From the NCBI GenBank assembly GCA_977006965.1, contig OZ345378.1:868001-932000 (forward strand): a stretch of DNA of 64,000 nt, written 5' to 3'. Positions 54,140 to 64,000 of the stretch are shown here, one piece after another (position 1 is the stretch's first letter; each line of letters starts with the position of its first letter). The notes beneath the pieces are model-generated. The model was not told the DNA's origin. It was given only the letters and a program-made list of their open reading frames with translations, and ran no database searches. Source of the DNA: Phymatolithon calcareum (Eukaryota; Rhodophyta; Florideophyceae; Hapalidiales). The position numbers and the translations under genes were made by a program.

Positions 54140-54281
54140 CTTGCTTTCACGTGCGCTGGCTGCTCGCTTACAATAAAACATAAGCTCGCCTCACCCGGGC
54201 TGACTGATGTAGCTAACATTTTTGAAGCATAATTCGCAGTAGCCTTCATATCCTTTGTACCTGCGACCGAACAATGTTGAA

Positions 54282-55391
54282 TCAGCGCAGAGCGCTTATA
54301 AAGCAAAATAACCATGCGCCTAGTGCCGCACCTGCATGAGCTGTATAGTCTGCGATCCGCTTTTGCCCGGCCAGGAAAAATGCGTCAAACGCAACATTGA
54401 TCATCAACAATTCGAACGGCATCACCCCTCCTGGAAGTGCCTCGTAACCATGCCGTGACAAGCACGCTGCAACCAGGAGAGCATAAACGCATCCACCACC
54501 ACCATTGATTTCAAGCGCTGCACTAGGCGTCGAAGACCGGGACCCAAAAACATATCTCCTCGCCAGCACCAGCATACCCAGTGCAGTCGATAATGCAGAC
54601 CCGGTGAGAACAACCCCATACAAATCTGACAGAGACACAATGCCTCTCGATAGCAATACAGGTGCCAAATAGTTCACCGCGGCAACTGTTCTTGCAAGTC
54701 GCAGCAACGAACCGCCATGTGAGAGATGAAAGAACACCATACACCACCAATTACCGCTATGTCGAACATTCTCCCAAGTCAAAGTAAGATGATGACTTGC
54801 GCGTTGCGGGAATAAAAACCAAGCCGCTCCAGCAATAAAGAAAAGAGCCAGCAGCCATTCCCACGGTCTCCTCGGTAACGCGCGCTCATTAAACTTTGAC
54901 CCACGCATTTCCGCATACGTCTGTCGCCACCGACTCTCCCCAAAGCTGCGTACAACTGCGCGAACAGCATCTTTCACTCGCGCATCCGCCAACAATCCAG
55001 TAGCACTCGGCGCAGGCACCCAATGTCCTAATGCGCCGAAAAACAGCGCCGGTGGAGCTCCGCTCAAAGACGGCGGGGCACGCGCGACGGAAAATATGGC
55101 GCAATCCACAACTTCAAATCGCATTACCATATCGGCACTGATCCCCAAGGAATGCACCCCGTGAGCGGCAAACAACGCCTTGAGAAGACCGTTTAAGGAC
55201 GGAAATGCACGCCGATGGCGGACGCACACGCGTGTCGTGCCGTGCGTTGCACACTTTTCGGAGCGTGTTGGACGACGTTGTGTTTTGGCATGTGCGGATA
55301 GATAGGTTGAAAATGAGGCGCTATCCGGGTTGGTTGCTACCAGCAGCCAGAGAACTAGCAGTGTTATGCAAAGACGCCGCAAATGCAACAT
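54282..55391 (-). CDS. Rhomboid-like membrane protein lacking the catalytic serine
   Basis: 369 residues from ATG 55391, beginning with a signal or anchor helix (CITLLVLWLLVA). The C-terminal half has about six hydrophobic segments arranged as in rhomboids: NWWCMVFFHLSHGGSLLRL (loop-1/TM2 region), a TM4 segment INGGGGCVYALLVA where rhomboid proteases have GxSG, and the TM6 segment YTAHAGAALGAW with the conserved His. The serine position is glycine, so it is predicted to be an inactive rhomboid-like protein (iRhom/Derlin-type function unknown). The family call comes from motif order and is moderately sure. Confidence 0.62.
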   Translation of the reverse strand: MLHLRRLCITLLVLWLLVATNPDSASFSTYLSAHAKTQRRPTRSEKCATHGTTRVCVRHRRAFPSLNGLLKALFAAHGVHSLGISADMVMRFEVVDCAIFSVARAPPSLSGAPPALFFGALGHWVPAPSATGLLADARVKDAVRAVVRSFGESRWRQTYAEMRGSKFNERALPRRPWEWLLALFFIAGAAWFLFPQRASHHLTLTWENVRHSGNWWCMVFFHLSHGGSLLRLARTVAAVNYLAPVLLSRGIVSLSDLYGVVLTGSALSTALGMLVLARRYVFGSRSSTPSAALEINGGGGCVYALLVAACLSRHGYEALPGGVMPFELLMINVAFDAFFLAGQKRIADYTAHAGAALGAWLFCFISALR

Positions 55392-57012
55392 TTCGCATCG
55401 AACGCCTACTCGACGCGAGAGTTCCTTTGTCGTCAACCACAACAGAGCATAATGCGATATTCCTCCTCAGCATCATGCTGGCTGCACCCGTGCTTAGAAT
55501 AAGTCACAGAGAGAGCCAGGCACCAGTGCTTATGATAAATTGTTGGGGAATTTGAGTGCACGATCGTGCCATTTCATGAATTCGGATCAGGAAACACAAA
55601 ATTCTTCTTGTTGATGCACAAAGTCACGTTTTGTGTAAGCCCAAATTAAAAACATCTCTGCTCGCGGCCCCCGATGGAGCTAGTCTAAGGTCAGGGGACA
55701 GCCTAGCCACAGCTATCCATAATTCCCAAAGATTTTGGTTGCGATAGGTTCTGGTAAAAGGAGTTTGCAACGGGTGTGGTAGGAGATTTTCAACCTGCAC
55801 ACGGTGCAGACGTGCAATCAAAAGCCCGATGCCTCTCCTCACTGAGAACCTGGAAGGGCTAGCTTTTATAGCCTTTTACGATACCCTCTATCTATGCATT
55901 TCCTACTCCACGAAATCCAGTCTTGTGTGCTGATTGCGTCAGTAGATGCCCTGCAACTATGGGTTACCTGGGCTTACCATAGCTAGCCATGATATTTGCT
56001 CAGTAATTATGGCTCTCCCCTGTTAAGTGTCGCCTTCGCTCCTTGCTTGGCGACGCTTGGGTATGTACCGACATCTACAACAATGATCCCTCCGATGACT
56101 GAAGTAGCAATTGGGGATCAAGAAGATCTCATGAGAGTAGATTTGCCATGTTCAAGAAAAAGTACACCGATGGTGTGTGCACCGCATTTGCAGTGTAATG
56201 AATGGTCCCTGTGTTCGTCCAGTTGCTGTGTACAGTGTGGACGAGGACTGGCGATGCTTGAATGAAACAAGGGGACTCTGTAGAGAAAAAGTATTAGATG
56301 CGGTAAACGTAATCGGTGATTTGGGCCTCCAGAGGACGTGAAGACGGCATCAGATTCACTTCTTGCGCTGTAAGGAGTGCAAGAGAGCTTCGTATTGTTG
56401 AGTACCTTCATCACCTTCTGGGAGGTGTGTGTATAGGAGCTTCTTCTCACTGCGGTGCAAGCGTTGAAAAATCTCAACTCCGCAAGACCCAATTCGTCTT
56501 CTTGAAACATATCTGCCTCCAATACAGATGCGCCTCCAGAGTGTTGTGTCGTTTTGAAAACCTGTCATTACTGGAGAAGAACCATTATACGTTATTGAGT
56601 TCGACTTATTCTCTCCAACTTCAATTTCACTGATCTCCCCATGTCCTCCCTCCCTGCACTGCACTGCACTGCACTTCACTGCACCACAATACACTACACT
56701 GCACAACACTGAGAGGCACGGTAATTTACCAGTGAACCAGTTGTATCTTGTCTAATGCTCACACAGTAGTGCTAAGCGCAGGCAAAAGTGCAGGAATGGC
56801 GTGGTGATATAGCAATTGCACGGCACCACCGGACAGTTCCATGCTTTACAATTCGATAGTGCAGATGAAGTTGCGAGGCCCAGCACCCGCGCTTGACCAC
56901 CATAAAAGATCCATCTTACAAGTTCTCCTCCATCCCTGCCTCTGTGCCCTTTCCACCTTACCAGTTCTCCTCCCTGTCCGCCTCTGCGCGCTTTCCATCT
57001 TACCATTCCCAT
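55392..57012. other. Intergenic region with dispersed repeat, microsatellite and minisatellite
   Basis: About 55620-56125 matches the dispersed repeat near 63480-63725. A CACTG-rich simple repeat lies at about 56655-56712 (CTGCACTGCACTGCACTGCA). A 42-bp tandem duplication at 56921-57004 lies just before the kinase ATG, with a period divisible by three. No other gene was seen. Confidence 0.55.
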
Positions 57013-58209
57013 ATGCCTCTCCTTTCCCAACCTCCGTCCCTGACCGATTACGGGGCGGAGCCGATTCCAGGCGTCCTCCAAAGGTGCACTTTGGGGGTTC
57101 ACTGGGGGTTTCTTCATGCAGGCACACCGCCGGACGCAGGAGCCACATCAGAGCCACAATTGGCTTTGCTGTGTGCGGACACTTTGGGATTGGTTGAAGA
57201 AAACAAAAGACTTCGACTGGAAGTCCAAAGCCTCAAAGAGAGGCTTCTCTCCACTCAGCAGACGAATTCTCCACCCCCCAACCTCGACTTCCCCATCGCG
57301 ATGACTCCACCGGAATTGCGCGGGGGCGTTTTGTGGAATCTGACAATTCCTTCGTCAAGGGTATTCCGTGACGAAGTGATCATTGGCAGTGGTACCTTTG
57401 GCGTTGTCGTTCGCGCATTCGACGGCAACCGTCACGTTGCCATCAAGCGCGTGAGCACCGTGTCGGATGAAGAGCGCGCGATGGCGCTCAGCGAGCTCGA
57501 CGTCATGTTCCGGCTTCGGGGCGCGAAACATCCGAATGTGATCGGACTGTACGAGGCGTACACGTCCGATACCACACTCAACCTCGTCCTCGAGTATGCC
57601 ACCTTTGGTTCACTCGAACATCTGCTTCAGCTAGTACACGTGAAGAAGGAAAGTCTGTTCGAGCGCGAGATCGCATATATTATGCGCGCGGCTCTTGACG
57701 GCTTGTGTGCCGTGCACAGATGTGGCGTCATCCACAGAGATGTAAAACCGGGTAATATCTTGTTGGGCAAGTGTGGGGAGGTGAAGATTGCCGATTTTGG
57801 GTTGGCGGGCCAGTTGACGGACAAGCGTACATCCATGGTCGGCTCTCCGTGGTACATGGCTCCTGAGGTATGCGGTCGTGGAGCAGATTATGGCTGCAAG
57901 GTGGACGTATTTGCGATCGGCATTGTTTGCATCGAGTGTGCCGACGGTGCGCCGCAACCAGTGGAGGAGAAGCCGTCATTAGCCGCACGTTGGAGCGACG
58001 TTTTCTGCGACTTTGTAGAGAAATGCACAGTGGTTGACCCGAAGAAACGTCCAAGTGCAGAAGTCATGCTGCAGCACCGTTTTCTGAACCAAACAGCGAC
58101 CAAGGAGGAGATGACCGACCTGCTCTCTTGGGCGTCTACGTCCGCGCCAGCCACCCCTCCGGGCTTCGGCCCTGTTCCTGTTCACGCAAACGGTACGGTT
58201 CCCGCTTGA
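57013..58209 (+). CDS. Ste20-like serine/threonine protein kinase
   Basis: 398 residues from ATG 57013; the frame is open upstream without ATG. A short coiled coil (LVEENKRLRLEVQSLKERLL, about residues 60-80) precedes a full kinase domain: GSGTFGVVV glycine loop, VAIK lysine, Glu in LSELDVM, HRDVKPGNILL catalytic loop, DFGLAG, TSMVGSPWYMAPEV activation segment and the C-lobe Arg in KKRPSAEVML. The GSPWYMAPE pattern fits the Ste20/PAK group, but I assign only the group. A Pro/Ala-rich tail follows. The kinase should be catalytically active. Confidence 0.88.
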   Translation: MPLLSQPPSLTDYGAEPIPGVLQRCTLGVHWGFLHAGTPPDAGATSEPQLALLCADTLGLVEENKRLRLEVQSLKERLLSTQQTNSPPPNLDFPIAMTPPELRGGVLWNLTIPSSRVFRDEVIIGSGTFGVVVRAFDGNRHVAIKRVSTVSDEERAMALSELDVMFRLRGAKHPNVIGLYEAYTSDTTLNLVLEYATFGSLEHLLQLVHVKKESLFEREIAYIMRAALDGLCAVHRCGVIHRDVKPGNILLGKCGEVKIADFGLAGQLTDKRTSMVGSPWYMAPEVCGRGADYGCKVDVFAIGIVCIECADGAPQPVEEKPSLAARWSDVFCDFVEKCTVVDPKKRPSAEVMLQHRFLNQTATKEEMTDLLSWASTSAPATPPGFGPVPVHANGTVPA

Positions 58210-60084
58210 CTTGTAATACATCAACCTTGGTACATACAGTATATTAGTTTCCGTGTTGTCGTTGTTTTAGCGTCCAGCGATTTCGTAAAGCAAAACCATT
58301 TCGTCCAAGATCTTTGTGATGCGGTACGAGAAAAGCCACATCAGTCAAACCAGCCATGTCAGCCACAGGAAGCACGTATCTTGACCTTCTACCTGTTCGT
58401 TCGCGTGTAAATTAAACGGAGAGATTGACTCGCCTCGGATCGGTTTCGATAGACAGCCACTTGGTGGAGAAGCACCGCGATGGAGACGGTGATTACTCGA
58501 AGGAAACCAGGCATAGGTCTCCACTCTTGAAAATAAGCCACGGATGTGTCCTTGGTAATGCATGAAAAGCAGCAAGGCAACCCCAAGATGTGTAATCGTC
58601 GAACGGCAGGTGCTTCGCTCGGTGGATTTTTTGTGAGACAAAGCATTCAATTGTTCGAACCTGTTGGCGACTGTTCATCTGCTGTTACCAGCAACGTACT
58701 GTCATATGACTGGGAACGGACTGCGCGGGCCGCGAGAGGTTCCGCGGGACGATCCTTACACGCGGCGATTATCGGGCTTTGCTGCAGGTGTGTGGCCAAG
58801 ATGAGTTTGAAACTCACCTTCCGTCGAATGGTATCCTCACCTTCAGGAAGGGCGACGTTTTGCGTTCGGAGAGTAACACGCCGGCTCGTGAGGGTCAGCG
58901 TATTGGGCAGCCCGACGCGTGAAGCCACCTGCAGGTCATTCGAGACATTTGGTGAACGTAGTACGGTATGTCACCATATCGCGGTGGTCGTGTCGGAAAG
59001 CGCGTGCGTCGTTAGGAGTGTCGGACGGGCAGCCGTCGACGATGCGGTGCAACGGCACACAGTTCAAGGCTTGAATGGAAGACTTCTTCATCACTTGGAC
59101 GACGCACATTTAAATGACGCAAAGGTCGTAGCGGAGGGCCACTGTAAGGCACACGCGACGGCGGTATGTCACTAGGACAAACTTTTGTGAGGGGAAATAG
59201 TTAGGGTACTCTTGCGCCCCCTCCTCGGCCAGAATAATCTGAGGCCCTAACCCCTATTCGTACTGTAGGCCGACGGGCAACATGCTTATGAGTATCGTTC
59301 ATCGTCCGGTGGCTGTAACGGCAACACTGCTTTTACACTGAGACGTATCGGAATGAAGAACAATCTGCACGATGGGAATATAACTTCATTGCTATTTGTA
59401 CGACAGAGATCTCTGCCGTGGAGACGGGCAGTGCCGGAGGCCAGTCTAACCACATTATCTGGGCTTTGTGGTACGTGTCGTCTGTTTCAAGAGGAATGAG
59501 TTTGCAGAACAGTTATCAGTCAAGGAAGGGTAAGCAGATATTGAATTTGCATTCTGCTTACAATACGCTCTGCGGCGCAAACTTTGCAGTCGCGGTCTGC
59601 CGATGCCGGGATGCAGATTGGACAAATGCGGAAGTTGCCCTTGTGACTATTTGGCCACATATTCCGTGGATATACTTATTGCAGTTTGCTGAGTGATGAG
59701 ATCTGCCGTGGTGCACTGTGCCGATTCCGCAAGATCCAAAGGCAGTGGAGATGCACGATCCATTACACGTGACTCCGGGGACAAACGTCCCTACGTCGCT
59801 CAAGACAACAGCGTAAGAGATCCCAGCCATTGCCCGTCAAAAAGTTAGGTTAGGAAGTGAGAATGAAAGCGGAAACCGATCTACGATTGCATCCGGCCTT
59901 GGGTAGTAACTCCCTCTTAAGTGAGATCCCTGGTCTATCTTGTAGCCAGCAGGAGGCTGTCAAGCGGAGCCCAAGTATCTCATTCCACCTGATTTATAGT
60001 ACATGTAGACTGGGCATTGTAGTGCGATTGGAGCAATAGCTTTTTATTCCAGCTGAAGTGAACAAGGTCACGACTTAAGTAGGG
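58210..60084. other. Intergenic region without a supported gene
   Basis: A plus-strand open stretch (58546-59175) and a minus-strand series of open segments (59109-58647) conflict with each other, and neither shows a known domain. No other structure was seen. Confidence 0.35.
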
Positions 60085-60133
60085 GGAGCAGAGGTCTTGG
60101 GAGCTTTTAAAAATAAATCAACATAAATCCCGT
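60085..60133 (-). mobile_element. Solo 3' end of LINE family A
   Basis: On the plus strand GGGAGCTTTTAAAAATAAAT followed by CAACATAAATCCC matches, in reverse complement, the 3' terminal 40-50 bp of the family A copies at 43342 and 63724. It is a very short insertion, or what is left of one. Confidence 0.6.
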
Positions 60134-60146
60134 AAGTCGGGACCAT

Positions 60147-60201
60147 TATTAGAACAATAATTTAAATAATTACAATAGCTGTTATTTTTTCGAATGCTTT
60201 G
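60147..60201. mobile_element. Deleted remnant of the hAT MITE family
   Basis: 55 bp whose reverse complement starts CAAAGCATTCGAAAAAATAA and tracks the first 55 bp of the MITE at 41411-41737. Flanks GGGACCAT (60139-60146) and GGGACCAA (60202-60209) look like an imperfect 8-bp target duplication. Confidence 0.55.
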
Positions 60202-60554
60202 GGGACCAAAGCCAGTGATGAGTCGTCCTGCAACATCACCGACTGTTGCTAGAGTTGCCGTCGGTGTCAGCTATAAATCCGTTGTGTCCTCTAATATTGT
60301 CGTTCACAATACGACACAGTACTGATAGTGTCGGTGATGAGCCTGTAAGTGTCGTTACACGACCGCTGTGGCGATACTGACATTGTCTTGTCATTCACCA
60401 CAACAATGCTTACTAAACAGGGAAGCTGTTTAAGATTAGACTTGTGAAAACCAATTAGAGCGGTTCAACTCAACTGTCAGAACAACACTAATTAAGACAT
60501 GACCTCATCGCTCTAACACTCGCGCCCCACCGCTTCATCTCTCCAAGAGAGAGC

Positions 60555-62000
60555 TCATCGGCAACTGGGCCACGAAAAATCAAAACGGTCGATGCCGCGG
60601 AAAACATAATCAAATATTGCCACATCGCGATAGCATTCCTCCGCGTGCCCCATCGTTGCTACCACTGGCGGGCATACAAACACCTCGTGTCGTTCGTCGT
60701 TAAACTCAATTCCTTCAAATGGGTCTACGTCACTAAGAACAAACTCAACCGCTGCTATCGCAACTCCCTCATTCCCCCAAACGTCCGCTCTTGTTGTTGA
60801 CTTCCGCCCCACTCCTTCACCGATACCGAACATCCTGGGTACCACTGTCCCCGACATTTCCATACCGCTTGCCAACATTCGCAGCACAAACAACCTTTTG
60901 CAACTCTGTGCCGAGTAGCGCGATGCCATTTCATCCAGCAACAACGCTTCCGCCTCATTCTCCGGAAGGAGAGGCACTTGCGGATAATTGAACCTCGCAA
61001 GTGCAAATGAAATTCCTGCCATCATCCCACGACATGCTCGCTCGACGCCACCAACACCGAACCGAGAAACAGGTGTGTTGTCACACTTAGCCGAAATCGG
61101 GGACATCGGCACCTCAACACCTTCCCATCCCATGCTCTGCTCAGAACGTAATGTTTCCAAAACTGAAAGCCATTCAGGCGTTCCAAGCGCTTCACGCACA
61201 ACACTTTGCTCCACCTCTTCAAACCGTTCCTTCCACACATGACACCGCCAGTCCAAAGCTTTAAGAAATGCAACCTCAAGAACATTCACCTCATCCACTG
61301 AAACCAGTCCAATATATGCGAACTCCCTGTTTGGCACATAACAATCTTCGTGCGACTTGGCCGCCACCACGAAGGCCGCCAAGATTAACCTGTGCGCATT
61401 TGCGCCATGCACGAACAGATGCGGTTCATACAGCATTGCCTTGTCCAACAGTGCAATCATGAGGATATACACGGCATTCGAAAACGATCCGTTGAACGAT
61501 AGCAGTCGCGCTATATACTCATGAATGGAAATTCGGGGTACCCCAGCGCTTCTAAATGCACATTCCGCAGGGGGGCACAGAGCCGCGGCGAACTGAGCCC
61601 CGTAATACGCCCGTTCCAATCCTTCCACCGATAGCTGAGGCTTGGGGCACGCAAGTGCGGCCTCGTCGACGTCGAAATCCCCATTCTCACGGGCATAGGC
61701 CGCTTGTTTCTCCAACTTGTCTCCCTTCGCAACCCGTGCCCCCAGCACCGCTTGCAACACGGCACATATTGCCGTGAATGAGCACTCCAGCCGTACACGT
61801 TCTGTCACAGTGCCCGTCTTAACATCGGGTGACAACGGAGAGGACGGCATGTCTGTTTTCATTTTGAATCGCTTCGTGATGTGCTGCTGCTGGGTCTGCA
61901 TCATGCAAACTGGAGAGGCATGGTTCATATTTGTAGGCTCCGGCACAACGCCCATCCACCTGTTCCAAGAACGTATGTGTAATGCCATGCCGAGAGCCAT
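60555..62000 (-). CDS. PHO80/P-U-type cyclin
   Basis: 481 residues from ATG 62000. The cyclin core at about residues 155-255 reads ISIHEYIARLLSFNGSFSNAVYILMIALLDKA, given as the region 61530-61440, then NAHRLILAAFVVAAKSHED and the ALDWRCHV turn. This is the Pho80-like cyclin fold (Pfam cyclin PF08613 type), whose members partner Pho85-like CDKs in nutrient, phosphate and cell-cycle control. The N-terminal 70 residues are Gln/Lys/Ser-rich. The C-terminal 220 residues, with Ser-Pro sites (PMSPISAK), are long for the family and unassigned. Confidence 0.85.
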   Translation of the reverse strand: MALGMALHIRSWNRWMGVVPEPTNMNHASPVCMMQTQQQHITKRFKMKTDMPSSPLSPDVKTGTVTERVRLECSFTAICAVLQAVLGARVAKGDKLEKQAAYARENGDFDVDEAALACPKPQLSVEGLERAYYGAQFAAALCPPAECAFRSAGVPRISIHEYIARLLSFNGSFSNAVYILMIALLDKAMLYEPHLFVHGANAHRLILAAFVVAAKSHEDCYVPNREFAYIGLVSVDEVNVLEVAFLKALDWRCHVWKERFEEVEQSVVREALGTPEWLSVLETLRSEQSMGWEGVEVPMSPISAKCDNTPVSRFGVGGVERACRGMMAGISFALARFNYPQVPLLPENEAEALLLDEMASRYSAQSCKRLFVLRMLASGMEMSGTVVPRMFGIGEGVGRKSTTRADVWGNEGVAIAAVEFVLSDVDPFEGIEFNDERHEVFVCPPVVATMGHAEECYRDVAIFDYVFRGIDRFDFSWPSCR

Positions 62001-63480
62001 TCAAGAAACAACCATTTTTGGGGCGCAGGACGTGCCTTGTCGCCGACGTAGACTCTCCGAGTCTCCTTAATCTGTCGTGTGCGGACACGAAACAGAGAAG
62101 GTATGGAAAAGTGGGTGAACAATGGCGGTAAAATCAGGACAGCAGTTCGAATTGGATGTCCTGCACTCCATTTTCGGGTGCACGTCATCCCACCGAGCAC
62201 GCGGATAAGCTGGACGTTGCGTGGCAATTTGTGAATACCGCGAACAACACCGGTCTCATTTTCTTCAGGTCTCCGTCAGGTCAAGCCAAATACCCGAACC
62301 CGCGCAAATACATTATCCGTGATCGTCCACAAAGCTTATGCTGTGTCGACACGACGAAGATACGGCATACGCAAATGAGCGAAGGATCTGGCGCAACGCG
62401 GAACTTTTGGGACTGTTCCTGCAAATTCGAGCATGCGATGGAGTGGATCTGGGGTGACAGTGGACGAGGCACGAATCGGATACTATATAAAACCCCCAAG
62501 TTCCCACGAATTTACGACTGCCGCGAAATAAGACCGGTTTTTCCTGCTCCCGCGCGCGTCAAGGTCAATTATCGCGCTGTCCACCCCAAACTCTATCGCA
62601 GCCACTCTTTCTCATCTGTTGCAATTGCGTGTCAAAGGTCAAAAGCGGAAGTTGAGGGAGCAATCGTGCATTGAATTGGCACGAAATTGCAGTCACGGAA
62701 AGAGATCGAACGTGAGCTCAAAATGCTCGTTTCAAGAAGAATCGTACAGAAAATGGATCTCAGATGTAATTCTTTGTCCTGAAGCCTGCGCCAAACCGTT
62801 ATAAAACTAGGGAGGGATGAAAGCTGGAGGCGTTCTACAGCGAAAAATCCACTCTTATGTGGCGAGATGTGGGAGTCGTCGCGCTCGAACCGTATTCCAT
62901 TTTTTGCGATGGTCTTCTCACGCGCCGGACTCCATGAGAGGAGCAAGCTTGAGAAAGTGTGTCAATGTGGCATAAGTTTTTATGTAGCACTATATAAATG
63001 TGTTGGTTTCTAACATTTGGCTCTACATTGTTGTTTGGGCGGTCTATGCGTCCGGTGAGACACTAAACAGATGTTAACGCCAGACAGAAACATCTTCTCA
63101 CAACTCTAGTATCTTAAGCAAAGAGCCAACATTTCTCCCCCTCGCATTCTGTCTACCATCACGCGTATTATTTTCGCAATCGGGATGTCCTGATCATGGT
63201 ATTCCAGCCCACGCTCCTGTTCTCAATCCTAGCCGTTGACTCAATTTCTGTTTCATTCTGTTATCTCGGTTGTGCTGCTGTTCGCTTGCAACCTTGTTGG
63301 CCCCCTCAGAAACTGCAGTGCTTTGCCAACTTGTGGAAAACACAGAATATGCGGTACTCCACACAATCTGGTTACAGCGCTCTCTGTCGTCTAAAAAACT
63401 TTTATTGCATTTCCGATTCTTACAGTATCTGTACTCTTTGGTGTGATCGAATGGTGAGTAACGACCTGCTTCACCATTTT
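62001..63480. other. Region without a supported gene
   Basis: Upstream of the cyclin. TATA-like elements occur at about 62483, 62800 and 62990. The ORF at 62156-62674 has no domain and no ATG at its start that I would trust. Nothing else was recognised. Confidence 0.35.
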
Positions 63481-63725
63481 GAAACTCCCTTATCATGCAA
63501 TTCGTCAAAAACAGGGAGCAGTCTAACCACAGAAATCTATAATGCCAAACATTCTGACTGTGATAGCTTCTGATAAAAGGTTTTAGCGACGGATGAGGTG
63601 GGAGATTTTCAACCTGTACATGATGTAGACACATAATGCACACTGTTTGAGCAGCGTAATTCCGCTTTGCACCACGATCCCGCCGATGACTGAAGTTGAA
63701 ATTGGGGATCGAGGATATATGTTGA
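63481..63725 (-). repeat. Dispersed repeat, second copy
   Basis: Shares with 55620-56125 the segments GGGAGATTTTCAACCTG, GATCCCGCCGATGACTGAAG and ATTGGGGATC. Both copies are open on the minus strand around the peptide VQVENLPPHP / VQVENLLPHP, so the repeat probably derives from a coding element that I could not identify. Confidence 0.55.
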
Positions 63726-64000
63726 TTTATTTTAAAAGCTCCCAAGGCCTCTCTTCAAGAGTAACAGGCCCGCTTTTGCACGATTTTCTAAGCTAACGTA
63801 GTTTGACTATTCAGTATATCATTGATTCGTATTTCTCTCCCAACAAGTGCTCTAGTGAGTCGCTTACATTCATATTCAATTTCAGGACTAATCTTGGATG
63901 GAGATAGAATGCGTTGGAGCGCGACCAGATCAGTCACCGCTGTGACACCAAAGTATGCACCTAGTACTGATTTTCTCCAAAGAGGTGCTCTGTTGAATAT
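63726..64000 (-). mobile_element. LINE family A copy, running off the window end
   Basis: Near-identical to the 3' UTR and last roughly 75 codons of the LINE at 43342-46431 (IRIK.VL end, CKRLTGALVGREI). It begins with TATATGTTGATTTATTTTAA and continues past base 64000, so its length is unknown. Confidence 0.85.

Noticed and set aside
58647-59109. Possible three-exon minus-strand gene (59109-58975, 58928-58818, 58781-58647), all phase 0.
   Set aside because: The introns would be only 46 and 36 nt, far shorter than the others here. The 126-residue product matches no family I know, and the opposite strand is also open.
58546-59175. Plus-strand 209-codon ORF.
   Set aside because: Basic, low-information composition without a domain; overlaps the minus-strand candidate, and neither can be preferred.
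62118-62674. Short ORFs upstream of the cyclin as a possible gene.
   Set aside because: The ATG-started frame stops after about 26 codons, and the longer frame lacks a start and any domain.
63194-63745. 183-codon minus-strand ORF.
   Set aside because: It spans the boundary between a dispersed repeat and a LINE end, so it is a chimera of repeat sequence rather than a gene.

Overview
This is a eukaryotic nuclear window, most likely from a red alga of the florideophyte kind. That assignment is an inference from three things: compact, mostly intronless housekeeping genes, a few short GT-AG introns of roughly 76-124 nt, and long islands of transposable elements. No marker in the window proves the lineage. 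I recognised no rRNA or tRNA gene and no CRISPR array.

Layout. 1-18.5 kb is a dense conserved block: SPT5, a spliced Cys-rich secreted protein, an RFC4-type clamp-loader subunit, a GET1/WRB-like protein, ribosomal protein uL2 (RPL8), an eIF4H/4B-like RRM protein, separase and proteasome ATPase RPT3. 18.9-47 kb is a mobile-element island. It opens with a decayed Fanzor (eukaryotic TnpB-like RNA-guided nuclease family) gene that is split inside its zinc-finger/RuvC-II region by a hAT-type MITE. Next comes a large inverted duplication, with arms of about 4.6 kb at 21.7-26.3 and 34.7-39.3 kb, whose arms carry twin copies of a small secreted-protein gene. The spacer between the arms holds RNase H-bearing retroelements and a LINE fragment. 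After the right arm come nested LINE and hAT insertions and an almost intact endonuclease/reverse-transcriptase LINE. 49-62 kb is a second gene block: a coiled-coil protein, a five-exon SPO11, BolA, a membrane protein, a rhomboid-like protein without its serine, a Ste20-like kinase and a PHO80-type cyclin. The window ends inside another LINE copy.

The housekeeping genes serve transcription elongation, replication, translation, protein turnover, chromosome segregation (separase) and meiotic break formation (SPO11). They are not an operon, and neighbours are often divergent or convergent. The most unusual content is the Fanzor relic with its MITE, the inverted duplication with reciprocal empty sites that let later insertions be ordered, the many short near-perfect palindromes in the island, and LINE 3' ends that finish in C runs rather than poly(A).
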